Of a DNA stretch of 64,000 bases, positions 37,401 through 49,454 are shown piece after piece. Below the pieces are notes generated by a model, which saw only the letters and a program-made list of their open reading frames with translations, was not told the DNA's origin and ran no database searches. The position numbers and the translations under genes were made by a program. Position 1 is the stretch's first letter. Every line of letters begins with the position of its first letter. Source of the stretch: Vitrella brassicaformis (lineage: Eukaryota > Sar > Vitrellaceae); assembly GCA_001179505.1 (NCBI GenBank), contig CDMY01000333.1, positions 52,294-116,293 of the forward strand, read 5' to 3'.

Positions 37401-37679
37401 AAGAAGCACCTCCGTGTCCGCTTCAAGGAGCCGGAGAGCTCCCACAACTACGAGCCGCCCTCGTGCAGCACGTCGTCCACCGGTGCGCTGTCCGACGATC
37501 CGCCGCTGTCGCCGCCGATGATGGACCTGGAGGACAGCGCGTCCTCCGACGACGGGGTGGGGGTATGTGGCCATGGCCATGGCCATGGCAGCCACGTGAC
37601 CATGAGGCATGGGGGTCTGGTGCCCTTCAAGCGCCTGTTGCTGGATGAGATGCCGACCGAGGCTGGCTGTCGGCGGTAG
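34469..37679 (+). CDS. Large low-complexity protein with a small folded helix-strand domain
   Basis: Starts at tandem ATGs at 34469; TAG at 37677-37679. Exons are roughly 34469-35032, 35115-35513, 35621-35739, 35829-36143 and 36240-37679. The N-terminus is Pro/Gly-rich. A compact domain follows (ERKLLIRDRLIHLLRSRDN, KIKTWCKKLKLLYVIQSFPE, CFEVTKEESNCYFVRLKP). Its helix-helix-strand pattern, ending FEV...VRL, resembles winged-helix/LOTUS folds, but this is a weak resemblance. Later parts include SLKKFIKWGSHVSN, GREYEKDRIFDSYTAALTYL, an acidic WLDWTGDDMDEEWRTPLRID and long His/Pro/Ser/Thr-rich regions including HGHGHGH. Possibly a regulatory or RNA/DNA-associated protein; not recognised. Confidence 0.6.
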
Positions 37680-39147
37680 AGAGAGATGGGCTGATGGAGC
37701 GGTGGGAGGGGTGGGAAGGGAAGGTTTTATCCTTTTTGTTTGTGTGTGTGTGTGGGTGCGGCGGTTCGTGTCGTGGGTGTGCACTCACTGGCTATCTGTC
37801 CTGGTCTGTCTGTTGGTCCGTCCGGTCCTATCGCAACCTGTGTATGTGTGTGGACGTGTATGTGTATGTGTCTGTGTCTGTGTCCCCCTGCGTATGTGTC
37901 TTTTTCTGAACCACGTATGGGGGTCGTCGTCGGTCTGTCTATCTATCTGGCTATGTGGGGTGGATGGCGTCTGTCTGACGAGTATTTGGAAGCGACAAGG
38001 AGGAGAGGAATGAGACCTTTTTGGCCGGCCGGACAACTGGGAGTTTATAACAAACATAGATACCGTCACATCTTGACCTGCCTGCCTGACTGACTGCATG
38101 CCTGTCGGCCTCTCGTGGGGGGGAATCGGATCGGGGATGCCTCTGGCATGCACATGGGTCGGCGAATGGATGGATGGATGGATGTGTGTGTGTGTCTGTC
38201 TGCCCACCAGACTGGTGAAGATGTGTGTGCGCGTGTGTGTGAGGGTACCCTTTTTCCATAAGGAGCTTCCTTCCGGACCAGACGAGACGAGATGAGACGA
38301 CAAGAGATGAGTGAGTTTAACCTGTCTGTTTGTGCTGTCTGTCCTGCCGACATGGAGGCCATGTATATCTATGTGTGTGGCGTGCCATGCCGGTGGCCTT
38401 TTTTGCATCATCCAGTGTCGTGTTGTGGTGTAATGTATTGTGTCTACATACACAGGGATGGTCGATGATGCATGGATTTGCGAGGGGCGGGACGGGTGCG
38501 CCACACACACACACACACACGCGGTCGCACCACGTCGATGGCTGGCTGGCTGGATGGATGGATGGATTGCCTGTCTGCCCGTGTGTGTGTGTGTGTGTGC
38601 GGAGCCCTTTGACACCCCCCTGCCGAATGTGTCTTACCCCCCGATGAGTGAGTAACGAGTGAATGGAATGCGTGTCTGTCTGTCTGAAATGCGATGCGTC
38701 CCGGCTGGCTGCCTGGCCATGGCTGGATGCGCAGCGCCCTCGTGTGTGTGTGTGTGTTAATGTCGTTTGGAATTGCGTGTCGTGTTTTATCAATGATTGC
38801 AGTGGTGTGCAGTGAGTGAGTTTATTGCATCGGCGTCTTTGTGGGCGGATGAGTGGACGGATGGATGGATGGATGGGTGGGTCGGTGTATAGCGTATAGA
38901 TCATAGAGAGCGGTATGGACAGATTGTAGACAGACGGAGGGATGCAATCCAATCCATTGCCTTGCACGCCGCCCTTTTCTAACCTTTCTAAGCCGCCCCG
39001 CCCCCGCCCCCGCCCCCACACGCACTTAACTTGAGTGACACTTGAGTGATACATACAAACCATCGCAGGGCTTTCCTTCTCCCATCCATCGTATACACAC
39101 ACACAACACAGAGGTAGCAGTACATCCGCCCTTATGTCTGCTTACCT

Positions 39148-39178
<31 letters not shown>

Positions 39179-39624
39179 CTTCCATTGCCTTTTTCCACAT
39201 ATACACAATGACTGCTGATGCAGGCAATAGTCGCCTCGTCCATTTTAATCAATGCTCACTGACTAACTGACTCAGTCACATGGACACATAGACACCACCC
39301 ACAATCACACCACCCCTGTCACGTCACACCTTCACACGTGCATCATATGCCTTGCCTTTTTTGCCTCCGCCTCCCTCACGACCGATCTCGGCCGCTGACG
39401 AATGACTGACTGAATGAGTGAATAAGGAAAGGTCTCCACCCCGCCCTCTCCCTCTCTGCGTGTGTGTATGTGTGTGTGCATGGCGGGTGCTGTGTGCATA
39501 AGGAGGGGGTGGGATGGGTGGGATGGGTGGGTGGGCGAGTTTGTTTTTGGCCTTTTTCACTGCCAGTGGGCAGTGCTGCAGACTGGTATGTTTGTTGGTG
39601 GATTTGATTTTGATTGACGACGAG

Positions 39625-39656
<32 letters not shown>

Positions 39657-40132
39657 AGTAAGTGGCGGGTCTCTCTGGCTACACGTCCATATAGCACGAG
39701 TAGCTGCCAGCGCCGATCGATGCTGTGTGTGGTGCTCGTCTGAGACGACTGACTTACCCAATAATGCCGTGTCACACACATTCATCTCAGCCAAGTCACA
39801 GTCTCATGGCTGCCGAAGAATGTCTGGCTGTCGTGGGTCCACCGCTCCATCGCACCTCTTGCGAGGCTGGACGGAACGACCGACACACGATCGCCTCGCT
39901 TCACCCACACAATCGGTCTGTCCTATGAACAACCCACTGACGACCGAGTCATTCTCATTCGACATTTGGATGATTCATCTGGCACTTTGCCGGAGAAAGC
40001 TGTCTTTGTGACCAGCGAGGTGTCTTTCTGCGCCCCTTCCCGTGCGCTTCCCCTCCTTCTAAACCTCCTCTTTCGCCGATCGCAAGCGCGCAGCAGAAAG
40101 GGCTGAAAAAGGAGAAGGGGGGAGGCGTTGTG
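37680..40132. other. Long spacer dominated by simple repeats
   Basis: About 2.4 kb between two plus-strand genes. It contains (TG)n, (GGAT)n (e.g. 38166-38182, 38553-38567), (TGCC)n near 39150-39178 and (CAGA)n near 39629-39656. Apparent ORFs are translations of these repeats. No gene, tRNA or transposon is supported. Confidence 0.6.
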
Positions 40133-42428
40133 ATGTCGGGCGGCCACAACAACCCGCCCTGGCGGCCCGACTGTCCTTCGGGTCAGTCCAGACGTCCGGG
40201 CGAAAACGCATCGGATGCGTTTGTCCCCGCTCCGAGCCATTATGGCTACTTCAACCCGAGCGCATCCGCCCACGGTGAGTAGGAGACCACGTGTAGGTTC
40301 GCTGCAATGTGCCCCTTTGCAATGTGATGTGTGCAGGCGTATATGTATATGCCCCCCCCGTCGCTGTACAGAGAGGCTCTCCGGCTGCGAGTCAGGCGCA
40401 AGGCACTGCGCAAGCCCAGCCACCCGCTGGCCCCCCCATCGGACCAGTGCCACAACAATCTGCCAGTGCTAGTGCCAGTGTTGGTGGAGCACCGCAGCCC
40501 ATCAGCACGGAAGACAGCCATGAGGAGCCGGAGGGCACCACGGGGGGCGGCAAGCGCAAGAGGGACACAGACGACGACCAGGAAGAGGAAGAGGCACAGG
40601 TACATGCAGAAGTCCGCCTGGTACACACGAGATTGGCGTGATGCGCACCTGGCTGCGTGTCAGGCTGAGGGGGATGATCTGCATGGCGTAGATGGGAATG
40701 CAGGAGGGCCAGACGGCCACGGTGGTGATGAAATTGATCAGGTAAGTCGAAAACGACGATCCGCTTGGCCAAGCGTGTGCATCCAGTTGTCTTGTGTGCT
40801 TCCGGTGGCTCTTGTGCTCAGGTTAGCGGCGGCCCTTTGAGTGAGCAGATGGGCGACGGCGGCAGGGGGGGCAGAATGGTACGCTACCGCAAAGCAGTCA
40901 ACCACGTCGGCATCCTGTGTTGCCCTCTGGCGGTGCAGACCAAGCACAAGGCGCAGAATCAGCGTCGCCGACGTCGGAAGACGGTGCCAGCGGGTGATCG
41001 CATGGTGATGCCCAAGCCATCGACAGCCGCACCCGAGCCGTTCCCCGTCAGTCAAGAGCCGCGCGAGATAGATCAGCCGCTGCCCATGTGGGGCGAGGAC
41101 GGCCAGCCCACCACCGTCAACATCCACCGTATGGCCGTCGTGTTTGTTCACCCAGGCAGACAGGCAGAAAGGCAGAAACTGATCGCTGTGTTGTGTTGTG
41201 GTGTGTGTGTGGGTCATGTGTGTCAGGTGAGGAGGCGCCCGTGTTTGGCGAGGAGGACTTCGCCGCTGTACGGACGTACAATCTGATCAAATCCATTCTC
41301 GGTGGGGACATCTCGCTCTTCGTAGGCATCCACACACCCACACGCACATCCACACGGACCTGCTCGAGTGCCGTCATTTGTGTATGTCGGTCAGGTCTAC
41401 ACGTTAGCCGATGACCCCGGTGTGTTGTGCCCGTACCTCCCCCGTGGTGAGGGCACGACGCCGCCAGTGTTTAGCAGTCTCATCACCTTCACCGTCGCCA
41501 CGCACCTGTGAGCCGCCCACCAACACACGCACATCAACACACGTCCATGCAGCCATCACATGTGTGACGATTTGGTGTCTGTGTGGGCAGGACGAAGCGC
41601 ATTGGCGGCAACAGAACGACTCGCACGTCGCTGGCAGAGTATGCGGCCATAACCATGACCACCAAACAGCCGGACGGCACTCTGCGGCACTTCGTAAGCC
41701 ATGCACACACACACACACACACACAGCGAGAGAGAGAGGGAGACACACACATGCCTCTGTGTACTTGGTCTGTGTCCTCACACACACAGACGTTTGAGAT
41801 TGGCTTCCACTTTGAGAAGGGGGGGCGGCACCACAGAGAGGTCTTGCAACGGTATCTCACCCTCAACGCCTTCCACCAGCTGGGCCAACTCCTGTCTGCT
41901 CACAACTACACGTGGGCAGCTAATACACACATAGCACCGTCGCGTCAACACAAGGAAAGTCGTCTGTCTGTCTGTCTGCGTGTGTGTGCGTGTGTGTGTT
42001 GACTGCACCCAGGTGGTTCACGCGCAAGGAGGTCAGCGGCCTGGCCACGCTGGAGAAGCCTCATCTGGTGCTGTACCTCTACTACAACGACGGCAGAGTG
42101 CCGACCGATTTGCCCGCCCCTTCCCCCGGCGAAAAAGGCGCCCTGCAGCCCGGCCAGAACTACTCGTCCAGCCTTGCGACGACGCGGGGCATCTCCCCCG
42201 TCAACATCCGCTGCCACGTAGACCTGCTGGTAACACACACTCAGCACGACAAACATGCCCGTCTGACCCCGGCTGTCCGGCTGTCTGTGTGTTGATGCCT
42301 ACCAGGCCAAGTTCATTGACGCCTATATGGGGGCGGGCAAGACGCTGTGGTCGGGTTGCAAGGTGCCGAATGATGCGGAAATGCTCAGGCGCAGGAAGGC
42401 CAAGGGGGTGAAGACTCAGACACACTGA
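40133..42428 (+). CDS. Unidentified protein with nuclear-localisation-like basic clusters
   Basis: ATG 40133 (MSGGHNNPPWRPDCPSG), TGA 42426-42428, about nine exons. The N-terminal third is Pro/Ala/Gln/Ser-rich with KRKRDTDDD followed by an acidic run. A middle exon has QNQRRRRRKT (about 40955-40985) and WGEDGQPTTVNIHRM. The C-terminal half looks globular: DFAAVRTYNLIKSILGGDIS, VFSSLITFTVATHL, RHFTFEIGFHFEKGGRHHRE, VLQRYLTLNAFHQLGQLLSA, LEKPHLVLYLYYNDGR and AKFIDAYMGAGKTLWSG. The last resembles a P-loop only superficially because it is C-terminal and lacks partner motifs. No family recognised; nuclear location inferred from basic clusters. Confidence 0.6.
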
Positions 42429-42966
42429 GCGCTCGCAGCGTAGAGAGGCTCGGTGAAGCGGTTCAGAGACAGAGTGCTGAGACGGCTGTGGGGTTGTGTG
42501 TGTATATGTCTGCCGGGAGTGGTGGTGGGTGAGGACGGATGGGAATGGATTCTCTATGAATGTGATGTGCACAGACGAAGAAAAACATCCAAAGATCACA
42601 CTCACTAAACCGCCATGCGGCCGAATCGCCTCTTCTCTCCTTTGTGTTGCCATTCGTACATTACTGATATTAAGATGGTTTCTCCGCGTTGTGGGTCATG
42701 ATATCGCCATGTACTGGTCGGCATACCACAGGGCATCACGGTCGCAGGCAAAAACGGCTCGTATCTATTAGTTCAATCCTCTTCCCCACTTCGCGAGATC
42801 AAATATACGAGCGACGCGCCAAACCCTCCCAATGAGCTTGTGGTCTTGTGTGGCATGTTGTGCTGGCCACATGTCACATGCGAGCAATCGCACGGGCGGT
42901 TTCTGACGAGCGATAGCGCGTAGCCATGATGGATGGCTCGGAGGCCAGACCTCAGCATCTGGGACT
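42429..42966. other. Spacer with one member of a dispersed repeat pair
   Basis: Contains the repeat at about 42494-42622 (see separate entry) and the presumed promoter of the gene at 42967. No other gene seen. Confidence 0.6.
42494..42622 (+). repeat. Dispersed repeat, copy 1
   Basis: Similar, with small indels, to 46049-46175. Shared blocks include tgtgtgtatatg, gatgggaatgga, acagacgaag and aaaccgccatgcggcc, in the same order and orientation. It lies just after the gene ending at 42428. Confidence 0.7.
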
Positions 42967-45507
42967 ATGACTAGCAAGGTGAGAGGGAAGCAACGGGGCG
43001 GAAGATGACCGGCGAGTGAAAACAGGTTTGCTGTTGTGGTGTGTGGTTCGGTGCAGTTGTGTGCCGACGCTGGCGTTGTGCGGGAGGGCCTTCAGCGGCT
43101 GCAGAGGGACGCACAGCTGAGCTGCGAGAAGTGCCAGCGTGACGGCAATGCCTTTGCTGATGCATTCCTTACGGCTGCGTCCGCTCACGCGTCAGTTGCC
43201 GAGTCCTCCAGTAGTGCGATGGTGGATGCATTCACGAGAGCAGCGGCGTCATTCCCCCATCAGCCACCGAATGACATCGGTGCGTCTGCTACCGCCCCTG
43301 CAGCTGCGGCCGTCGAAGCGTCACCTGAACAGCCTCCGAATGCCGACGTATGGTGGACTGAAGAGGGATGAGTGCAGGGCAGTGTATGGCATTTGCGTGT
43401 TGTTCCTGTGCTGCTGGCCGGTGCAGAGTAGTATGGTAGAGGAGAGGGTGCTGTCGTTTCGTCTGACCTCTACGTCAGGGAAACCGCCGACCAACGATGG
43501 ACCGGTGAGAGCGAGCATACACGTCGCGTAACCCAAGCACATCTGTGCACACTCGGCTGTGTGTTCAGGCCCGCCTTCGCCTCTCCCCCGATGAGCTGGC
43601 GGGTGTGTTCGGCTTCTACCAACCATGGGAGCTGGCCCGAGTCGCTCCGAAGATCGGCAAGATGGTCTTCGACGGCGCGGCCAAGGGATACACCCACTTG
43701 ACCATCGACGGGTCAGACAAGGGCGGCGTGCGCCAGCTGCGGGAGCGGCTCCCGCTGGAGCTGGCATACCGGTGGGGGCAGCGGGCCACCAACCACACCC
43801 ACCTGCACGTCATATACCCGTGCTGGGCCAGCTCCTGGTGTCGTGGGATTTGGGTGGCGATCCTCGAGGGCAATGCGGCGGCCAGGAAGGCCATGAGGGA
43901 GAGGAGGGAGGAAGGGCAGGCCGAGGGCGGAGCGTCGGCAGCAGCAGCGGCGTCAAGGCAGGACAGCCCATCCGCCGCCTCGTCCATCAAGGTCCTCAGC
44001 TTCGAGAAGGACAGCGACGATGGGGTGCTGTATCATGTGGGCGACGTCGTCTCTGCTGAACCCCTGTCTCCCTCCCCCTCGCCCGTCAACCTGTCGGCCC
44101 TCGAGGAGGTGCACGCCATGCCCTACGACTGTGCGGCCGTGCGTACGGACGATCGCGTGTGGCACACGCCGTCGGTGCGGGTCATGACATTCAAGGCGAA
44201 CTCGGCTTTGGACGAACGGAGGGAGTTGAAGGAGTGGATGACGTCATGCGAACATCTGGAGACATTCGATGGCGGCCTGAGGCCCTACGATAAGGTGGAC
44301 CTGCTGCGTGTGCCGCCAGTCGGCACTTCCCTTGCCCGCCTGCGATCCATCGGCACCCTCAATGCGGGGGTGCTCATTGACGATGAGCTGGCCGACCTGC
44401 AGGAGGCCCTCGTGGAGCGGGGATGCCGCAAGTCCCTCAGCGAGCTGCCCATCGTGGCCGAGTGGGGGGTCCCTTGCAAGTGGGTATTGTGTGAGCTGGC
44501 ACGGCTATCGGAGGCAGTGCTGCAGCCACAGGCCCTCGACAAGCCGCAGGTCGTCCGGGTGACAGGTCCCGAGAATCTGATGGGGCTGGAGCTCATCGAG
44601 TGGATGGCCGATGAAAGCTCTCAGGTACCAAACACACCATGGACGGCTGCACATGTATCCAATCACAACGTCATCGTTGTCTCCGATGTGGTCTCTGTGC
44701 AGGTCCAGAAGCTCGTTCGTGAGTTTGCCGCTGTCGCTGGTGTAGTCGTGTACAAGAATGAGCTCACCGACCCCAACGCCGCCGCAGACACCGTATATTT
44801 CCCCAGCGCCACCATTTTCCGCTGTCCACCACAGCACTTGTCGGCAGAGGTGGTCGACGGCCTGGCCAGGACGGTCGCCAACAGCATGCCCCAGTGCCGC
44901 ACCATCGAATTGGTGGACATAGGGACGCACTCTGACGCAGCGAAGAATGCTGTGGTGTTCCTGAGTGCACTCAAGAGGCACATGTCCACACGGGAGGGAC
45001 AGGGGGGCGGCGAGGGGGGCGGTAGCAGCAGCAGCGAGGGGGAGGGCGAGAGGCGCCTGTCGGTGAGGATCCTGGTGTCGGCGGGTGACATCTTAGATCA
45101 TAGCCGGCCGCTGCAGGAGTGGGCCAGCCACGACCTGCCGGTCATCGACGAGGTCCACATCGATGTGGAAGGTAAGCAGGACCGACTGAGCAATCCCTCA
45201 CGTCACATCTGGCTGTCTGTGTTGGTCTGGGTATGCAGGCGACTTGCCAGCTGGCGCGACGGAGGAGGCTTTTAACGGATCGCTTATGGCCTCGCTCACT
45301 GGCCTCAGCAGGGCCGGCGTGAGCAAGGCGTCCGCGGCGCTTTGGCAACATCCTATGCGTGAGTTCTGCATCTGGGGGAGGCTGCAGTTCAACATGCAGA
45401 TGTTCAACATGCAGCCAGGCGTGCGGTGGCTGTTCAACCGGGAGCCAGCGCTGGCGGCGCTCATCACCATGCGCGGGAACGCCATCACCGTCGCCAGACG
45501 CACATGA
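42967..45507 (+). CDS. F-box-like protein with long C-terminal region
   Basis: A tiny first exon (42967-42978, MTSK) is followed by introns ending in CAG. Exons: about 43058-43350 (VVREGLQRLQRDAQLSCEKC, Ala/Ser-rich tail), about 43431-43502 (ERVLSFRLTSTSGKPP), a long exon about 43569-44623, about 44703-45170 and about 45240-45507 with stop TGA. The segment LSPDELAGVFGFYQPWELAR-VAPKIGKMV has the spacing of an F-box (L-P-x-E-L, then W/F-E-L-x-x-V). Downstream are Leu/Val-rich strand-helix units (CEHLETFDGGLRP, RTIELVDIGTHSDA, VIDEVHIDVEG) suggestive of a divergent leucine-rich repeat fold. F-box proteins recruit substrates to SCF ubiquitin ligases; here that role is inference. Ends with HPMREFCIWGRLQFNMQMFN. 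Confidence 0.55.
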
Positions 45508-46888
45508 TAGCATCACAGCATGTAAGGAGTGGAATTGGCTTGGCACACAGAAAGTGCACCTGTGCGCATTGACTTTGGTCGGCTTGTGTGTGTGGGTGAG
45601 TGTGTGTGGCTAGGTAGCTGTAGATATCGACAGCCAGCTCCTCGGCTGATGGTTGGAGTGTTGGTGGCTGTGGGCGGGGCGGAGGGACACACAGCCGGTC
45701 GGATCTAGCTGTTGATTGATTGATGGATAAAGCGNNNNNNNNNNNNNNNNNNNNNNNNNNNNNNNNNNNNNNNNNNNNNNNNNNNNNNNNNNNNNNNNNN
45801 NNNNNNNNNNNNNNNNNNNNNNNNNNNNNNNNNNNNNNNNNNNNNNNNNNNNNNNNNNNNNNNNNNNNNNNNNNNNNNNNNNNNNNNNNNNNNNNNNNNN
45901 NNNNNNNNNNNNNNNNNNNNNNNNNNNNNNNNNNNNNNNNNNNNNNNNNNNNNNNNNNNNNNNNNNNNNNNNNNNNNNNNNNNNNNNNNNNNNNNNNNNN
46001 NNNNNNNNNNNNNNNNNNNNNNNNNNNNNNNNNNGGGGGGACACACTGGTTGTGTGTGTATATGTTTGCTGGGAGTGGGAGTGGCGGTGGGTGAGACCAG
46101 ATCGATGGGAATGGACTCTCCTGTGAATGGGATGTGGACAGACGAAGAATGCACTCAACAAACCGCCATGCGGCCGTTCACAGCTGACCATGGATATCTT
46201 CTTAATGCTACGACTGTCGAATCGCCAGGAGCATGGAGTCAATAGAAGCACATCCGCCTCACACAGAAGTGGGCAGTGAGTGAGCCAGGTTGGATGGTGT
46301 CGGTTTTCCTTGTGTGGTGCCCATTGTACAGCTGTGATGGGGCGGGTGCCTTGTCATGTGGGCGGATGGATGGATGGATGGATGGATGGATGGACGCCAG
46401 TGGACAGAGGGCGGTCTGGTGGTGCCATCCATGTATGGACTGAAGCTCTGTGTGTGTCTTGCAATGAGACACATGTCCAGCTTCTTGTCGACAAGCGCCA
46501 GCTTTTTGGGTAGGCGATTCCCTGGGATGGTCAAGCAACATGCAGTGATGATGCGGCCATGGTCCTGCCTTGTCGTGCCTGATGGCCGTCTCTCTTTCCC
46601 AACGGAGTCCTCCTCAACAGATCAGTTCATGTGTGTAGTAGCTATAGTGTGGATCATGTGGTGTGGTGCGCTTATGTTTGGTGATGCGAGGCCTGCACAC
46701 GAAATTATAAGCCCGTCGCGGAGTGTTCATGCCTCCTCAAGCGGGTTGAGCCCGGCGAGAAAAACGAAATCGGAGACGGAGACGGATATCTTTAACTTCA
46801 ACTAAGTTTTAGATCCATTTCAGGCCACCGTGCTTCCCCGCCTCGTGGCGAGTGTGGTGGCCTGTGTGTGTGATGTCTGTTGGCTCAG
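45508..46888. other. Spacer with assembly gap and dispersed repeat
   Basis: Contains 300 N at 45735-46034, the second copy of the dispersed repeat, and a (GGAT)n run at about 46364-46393. Because of the gap, the 5' part of the kinase-like sequence that follows could be missing, but the 850 bp after the gap carry no kinase N-lobe. Confidence 0.6.
46049..46175 (+). repeat. Dispersed repeat, copy 2
   Basis: Direct-orientation partner of 42494-42622, 3.5 kb away. The two copies flank the F-box-like gene. Begins 14 bases after the assembly gap. Confidence 0.7.
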
Positions 46889-48868
46889 GTCTATCTCGAT
46901 GTGTTCTCCAACCGAGAGAAGATCGTCAATTTCATCGACACCGTCGCACACTCCCACGAGATCCAGCTCAGCCAGGAGTTCCGCCACGTGCTCATCTCAG
47001 CAATGGACCCTGAGCCCTCGAGCAGGCCATCCGTGTCTGAGGTGCGACAAACGACCCCATGCAAGTCGATGCATCTCGCTTGTCCCCTGTCTGTCAATGC
47101 AGCTCAAGGCGATGCGCTTCTTCCAGCTGCATTGGGAGCCGTTCAAGGACCAGGGGCCTCCGGTGGGCTCCCAGGTCTGGACGGTCTGCCGCCTGCCCGA
47201 CCCCGACCCTCGCCGCCCCGGCTGGCCGCCTCGCATCGCTCGACCTCACCGAGCAGAGGGCACCACCAGCACCGGTAGCGGCACCACCACCATCACCACC
47301 ACCACCACGGCAGCAGCAGGAGGAGGGGGCAGCACACAGACGAGACCACGCAACGACCGCAGCAGCGCTATGCCGTAAGCAGAGAGACAGCCATCATTCC
47401 CTTGTGCACGTTCATGGAGCTGTCTGTTTGCTGTGTGTTGTGTGCTGTGTGTTGTGTGTCAGGGGCGGTGGATTGAATCCATCCGGACCCGTGGACCGCA
47501 AGGCCCTCATACCACCTCCCGACACCAGCGACCGTGCCGCCCGTCCCCCAGCCTCACCATCACCAGCACCAGTACCGCTAGCAGCAGCAGCAGCGGCAGC
47601 AGGAGGAGGGCGCACACAGAGCATCGCACTCATTAATCGCAACACCACTGATAGGTAAGCTCAGAGGCGCACGCAACTCACACATTGCCACCGATTGTCG
47701 CTTCTCGCTTCTCTTTCTGTGTTGATCAGCGGCAGCGTGCACATGGGCATCTGCCCGCGTAGGGTGCTCATGTTCAGGGCATCCCTACTCCACGGTGACT
47801 TCTACAAGCCGAGCCTGAGTGGGTTCAGATATGCATTAGCACCGTGGATGGCGGGTGGTGTGGAGGATGTGTCGTGTTGGTGTGCTGTGTTGTGTCGTGT
47901 GTGCAGGGGACGGTTTGGAGAGACCGCAGGGCTCCCGCCTGAGGTGCTGACGGGAAAGCCGTACGGGCAGGGCGTCGACGTCTTCTCCGGAGGTGAGCGG
48001 TTAATGAACACGACACGACAGCTGCAGACAGTACACGGCCGAGAGCCACACGCGTTTATTCGTCTATGGGTTTCTCTGTTCTTTGTCTTGTTCAGTGGCT
48101 TCACACGCATGGGGTCTGCCCAGCCCGCATCCTCATGTTCAAGGCACCCCTGCCTGACGGTGCTAGGGCCTCCACTACGCCGTGCTAGGGCGCTTCAAGT
48201 CGGCAGAGAGATAGAAGCCAGCCATGTGGATGGCGGATGGTGGATGTGTCGTGTCGTGTGGTTTTGTGTGTGGTGTTGTGCAAGGTCGCCATGGAGAAGT
48301 ATGCTTCATGCCACCCGAGGTGCTCACCGGCAACTCATATGAGGCCGATGCGGACGTCTTTGCTGCTGGTGAGCGGTGAATGGACAACACAACACCACAC
48401 GACAGCCGCAGACAAACACACGTGGGTGCCCTCTCGCTCGGTGCAGGGGCCATAACGTTTGGTTTGAAGTTCGGCCAGACACCCTATGAGATGCTCGGCG
48501 AGCGGGTCAGCACATACACGCATTCACACCGAGAGCTGGATACCCACGCAAAGCATCCCTCTCTCCCTTCTCTCCCTCTCAGGCCTTCATCGAGGTGTTC
48601 TCGGACGTGCAGAAGTCGGCCAAGTTCATCGACCACGTCGCCCACCACTACAGCACCAACATGCAGGTGCCGGTGGACGTCGACCTGCTCAACATCATGA
48701 AAGATATGCTGCATCCAGTGCCCTGCCAGAGACCGTCGCCTGAAGAGGTATGTGGGCAAACGAATGGCTATACGTTGCAGGTGTGTATGCGTCCCTTCCT
48801 CCCTGCGTGTGTGAATGCAGCTTCTCCGCCGGACGTTTTTCCAAGTGATGCCCGAGCAGCTGAATTGA
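46889..48868 (+). pseudogene. Tandem kinase-like (pseudokinase) fragments
   Basis: Three pieces of a protein-kinase C-lobe follow each other. Piece A (46889-47040) has VYLDVFSNREKIVNFIDTVA and SAMDPEPSSRPSVSE (the RP of subdomain XI), then LKAMRFFQLHWEPF and a low-complexity linker. Piece B (about 47729-47990) has VHMGICPRRVLMF, then GLPPEVLTGKPYGQGVDVFS. Piece C (48094-48868) has THGVCPARILMF, then MPPEVLTGNSYEADADVFAA, ITFGLKFGQTPYEML, AFIEVFSDVQKSAKFIDHVA, DMLHPVPCQRPSPEE and a final exon LLRRTFFQVMPEQLN-stop. B and C align with the catalytic loop HRDLKPENVLL, but HRD reads HMG or THG and the Lys and Asn are lost, so activity is not expected. No N-lobe or glycine loop is present. It may be a decayed gene or a transcribed pseudokinase fragment. 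Confidence 0.6.
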
Positions 48869-49454
48869 CGTTTGTTGGTCGATCAGCAGCTGAATTGAGG
48901 TGAGCTGTATTGTGTCGTGGCCTGGGGCGAGCGACAGATATGAAATCGGACAGATGCCGTTGCTGATGGGGGAAGACTAGAGGTGGTGGGGCCGCCACAC
49001 AACCGCCGGCCATCATCGCCGCCTACATTTTATATCCGTCTGTACGATTTCTGGTTGCATTGCGTGTTCCGTTTTGTCCCAGAAAGTTGCCGGAAAGCAA
49101 TGACATCTTTCGGTGGGAATGTGTGTCAACCGCTCTCTGATAAACGAATGTCGCTTCAACTCCCTGAACCTCTTATCAAGACGCCCGTTTCTCCCCTCCC
49201 CTCCCCCCTCCCCTCAGCACCGAAATGGGCATTGGCGAACCACATGGCCGCGGTCGCCAATGTCCTCGTCGTCGTCCCTCCACCGGCCGTGTGGGGGTGG
49301 CCGCGGAGCAGTGGGTGTCGGGGCGGATGGAGCGCTGGTGGCCTGTGTTGTTGCCCAGCCCATCTTCTGCAGCATCCAAAATGCGCAGAGACATCCATAT
49401 CGCAGACAGAACCGGGCGATGGATGTGTGAGATGGACGGATGAATTGGATGTTC
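48869..49454. other. Convergent spacer
   Basis: About 590 bp with no supported gene. Short ORFs on both strands are low-complexity and overlap each other. Confidence 0.55.

Noticed and set aside
37785-39102. Long minus-strand ORFs of 260-280 codons in the spacer
   Set aside because: Their translations are mostly runs from (CA)n, (GATG)n and similar repeats ([13 protein letters not shown]). They have no conserved motif and no splice logic.
42300-42345. P-loop ATPase/GTPase motif (MGAGKTLW) in the protein at 40133
   Set aside because: The motif is at the extreme C-terminus, is not preceded by a beta strand and has no Walker B or other switch motifs.
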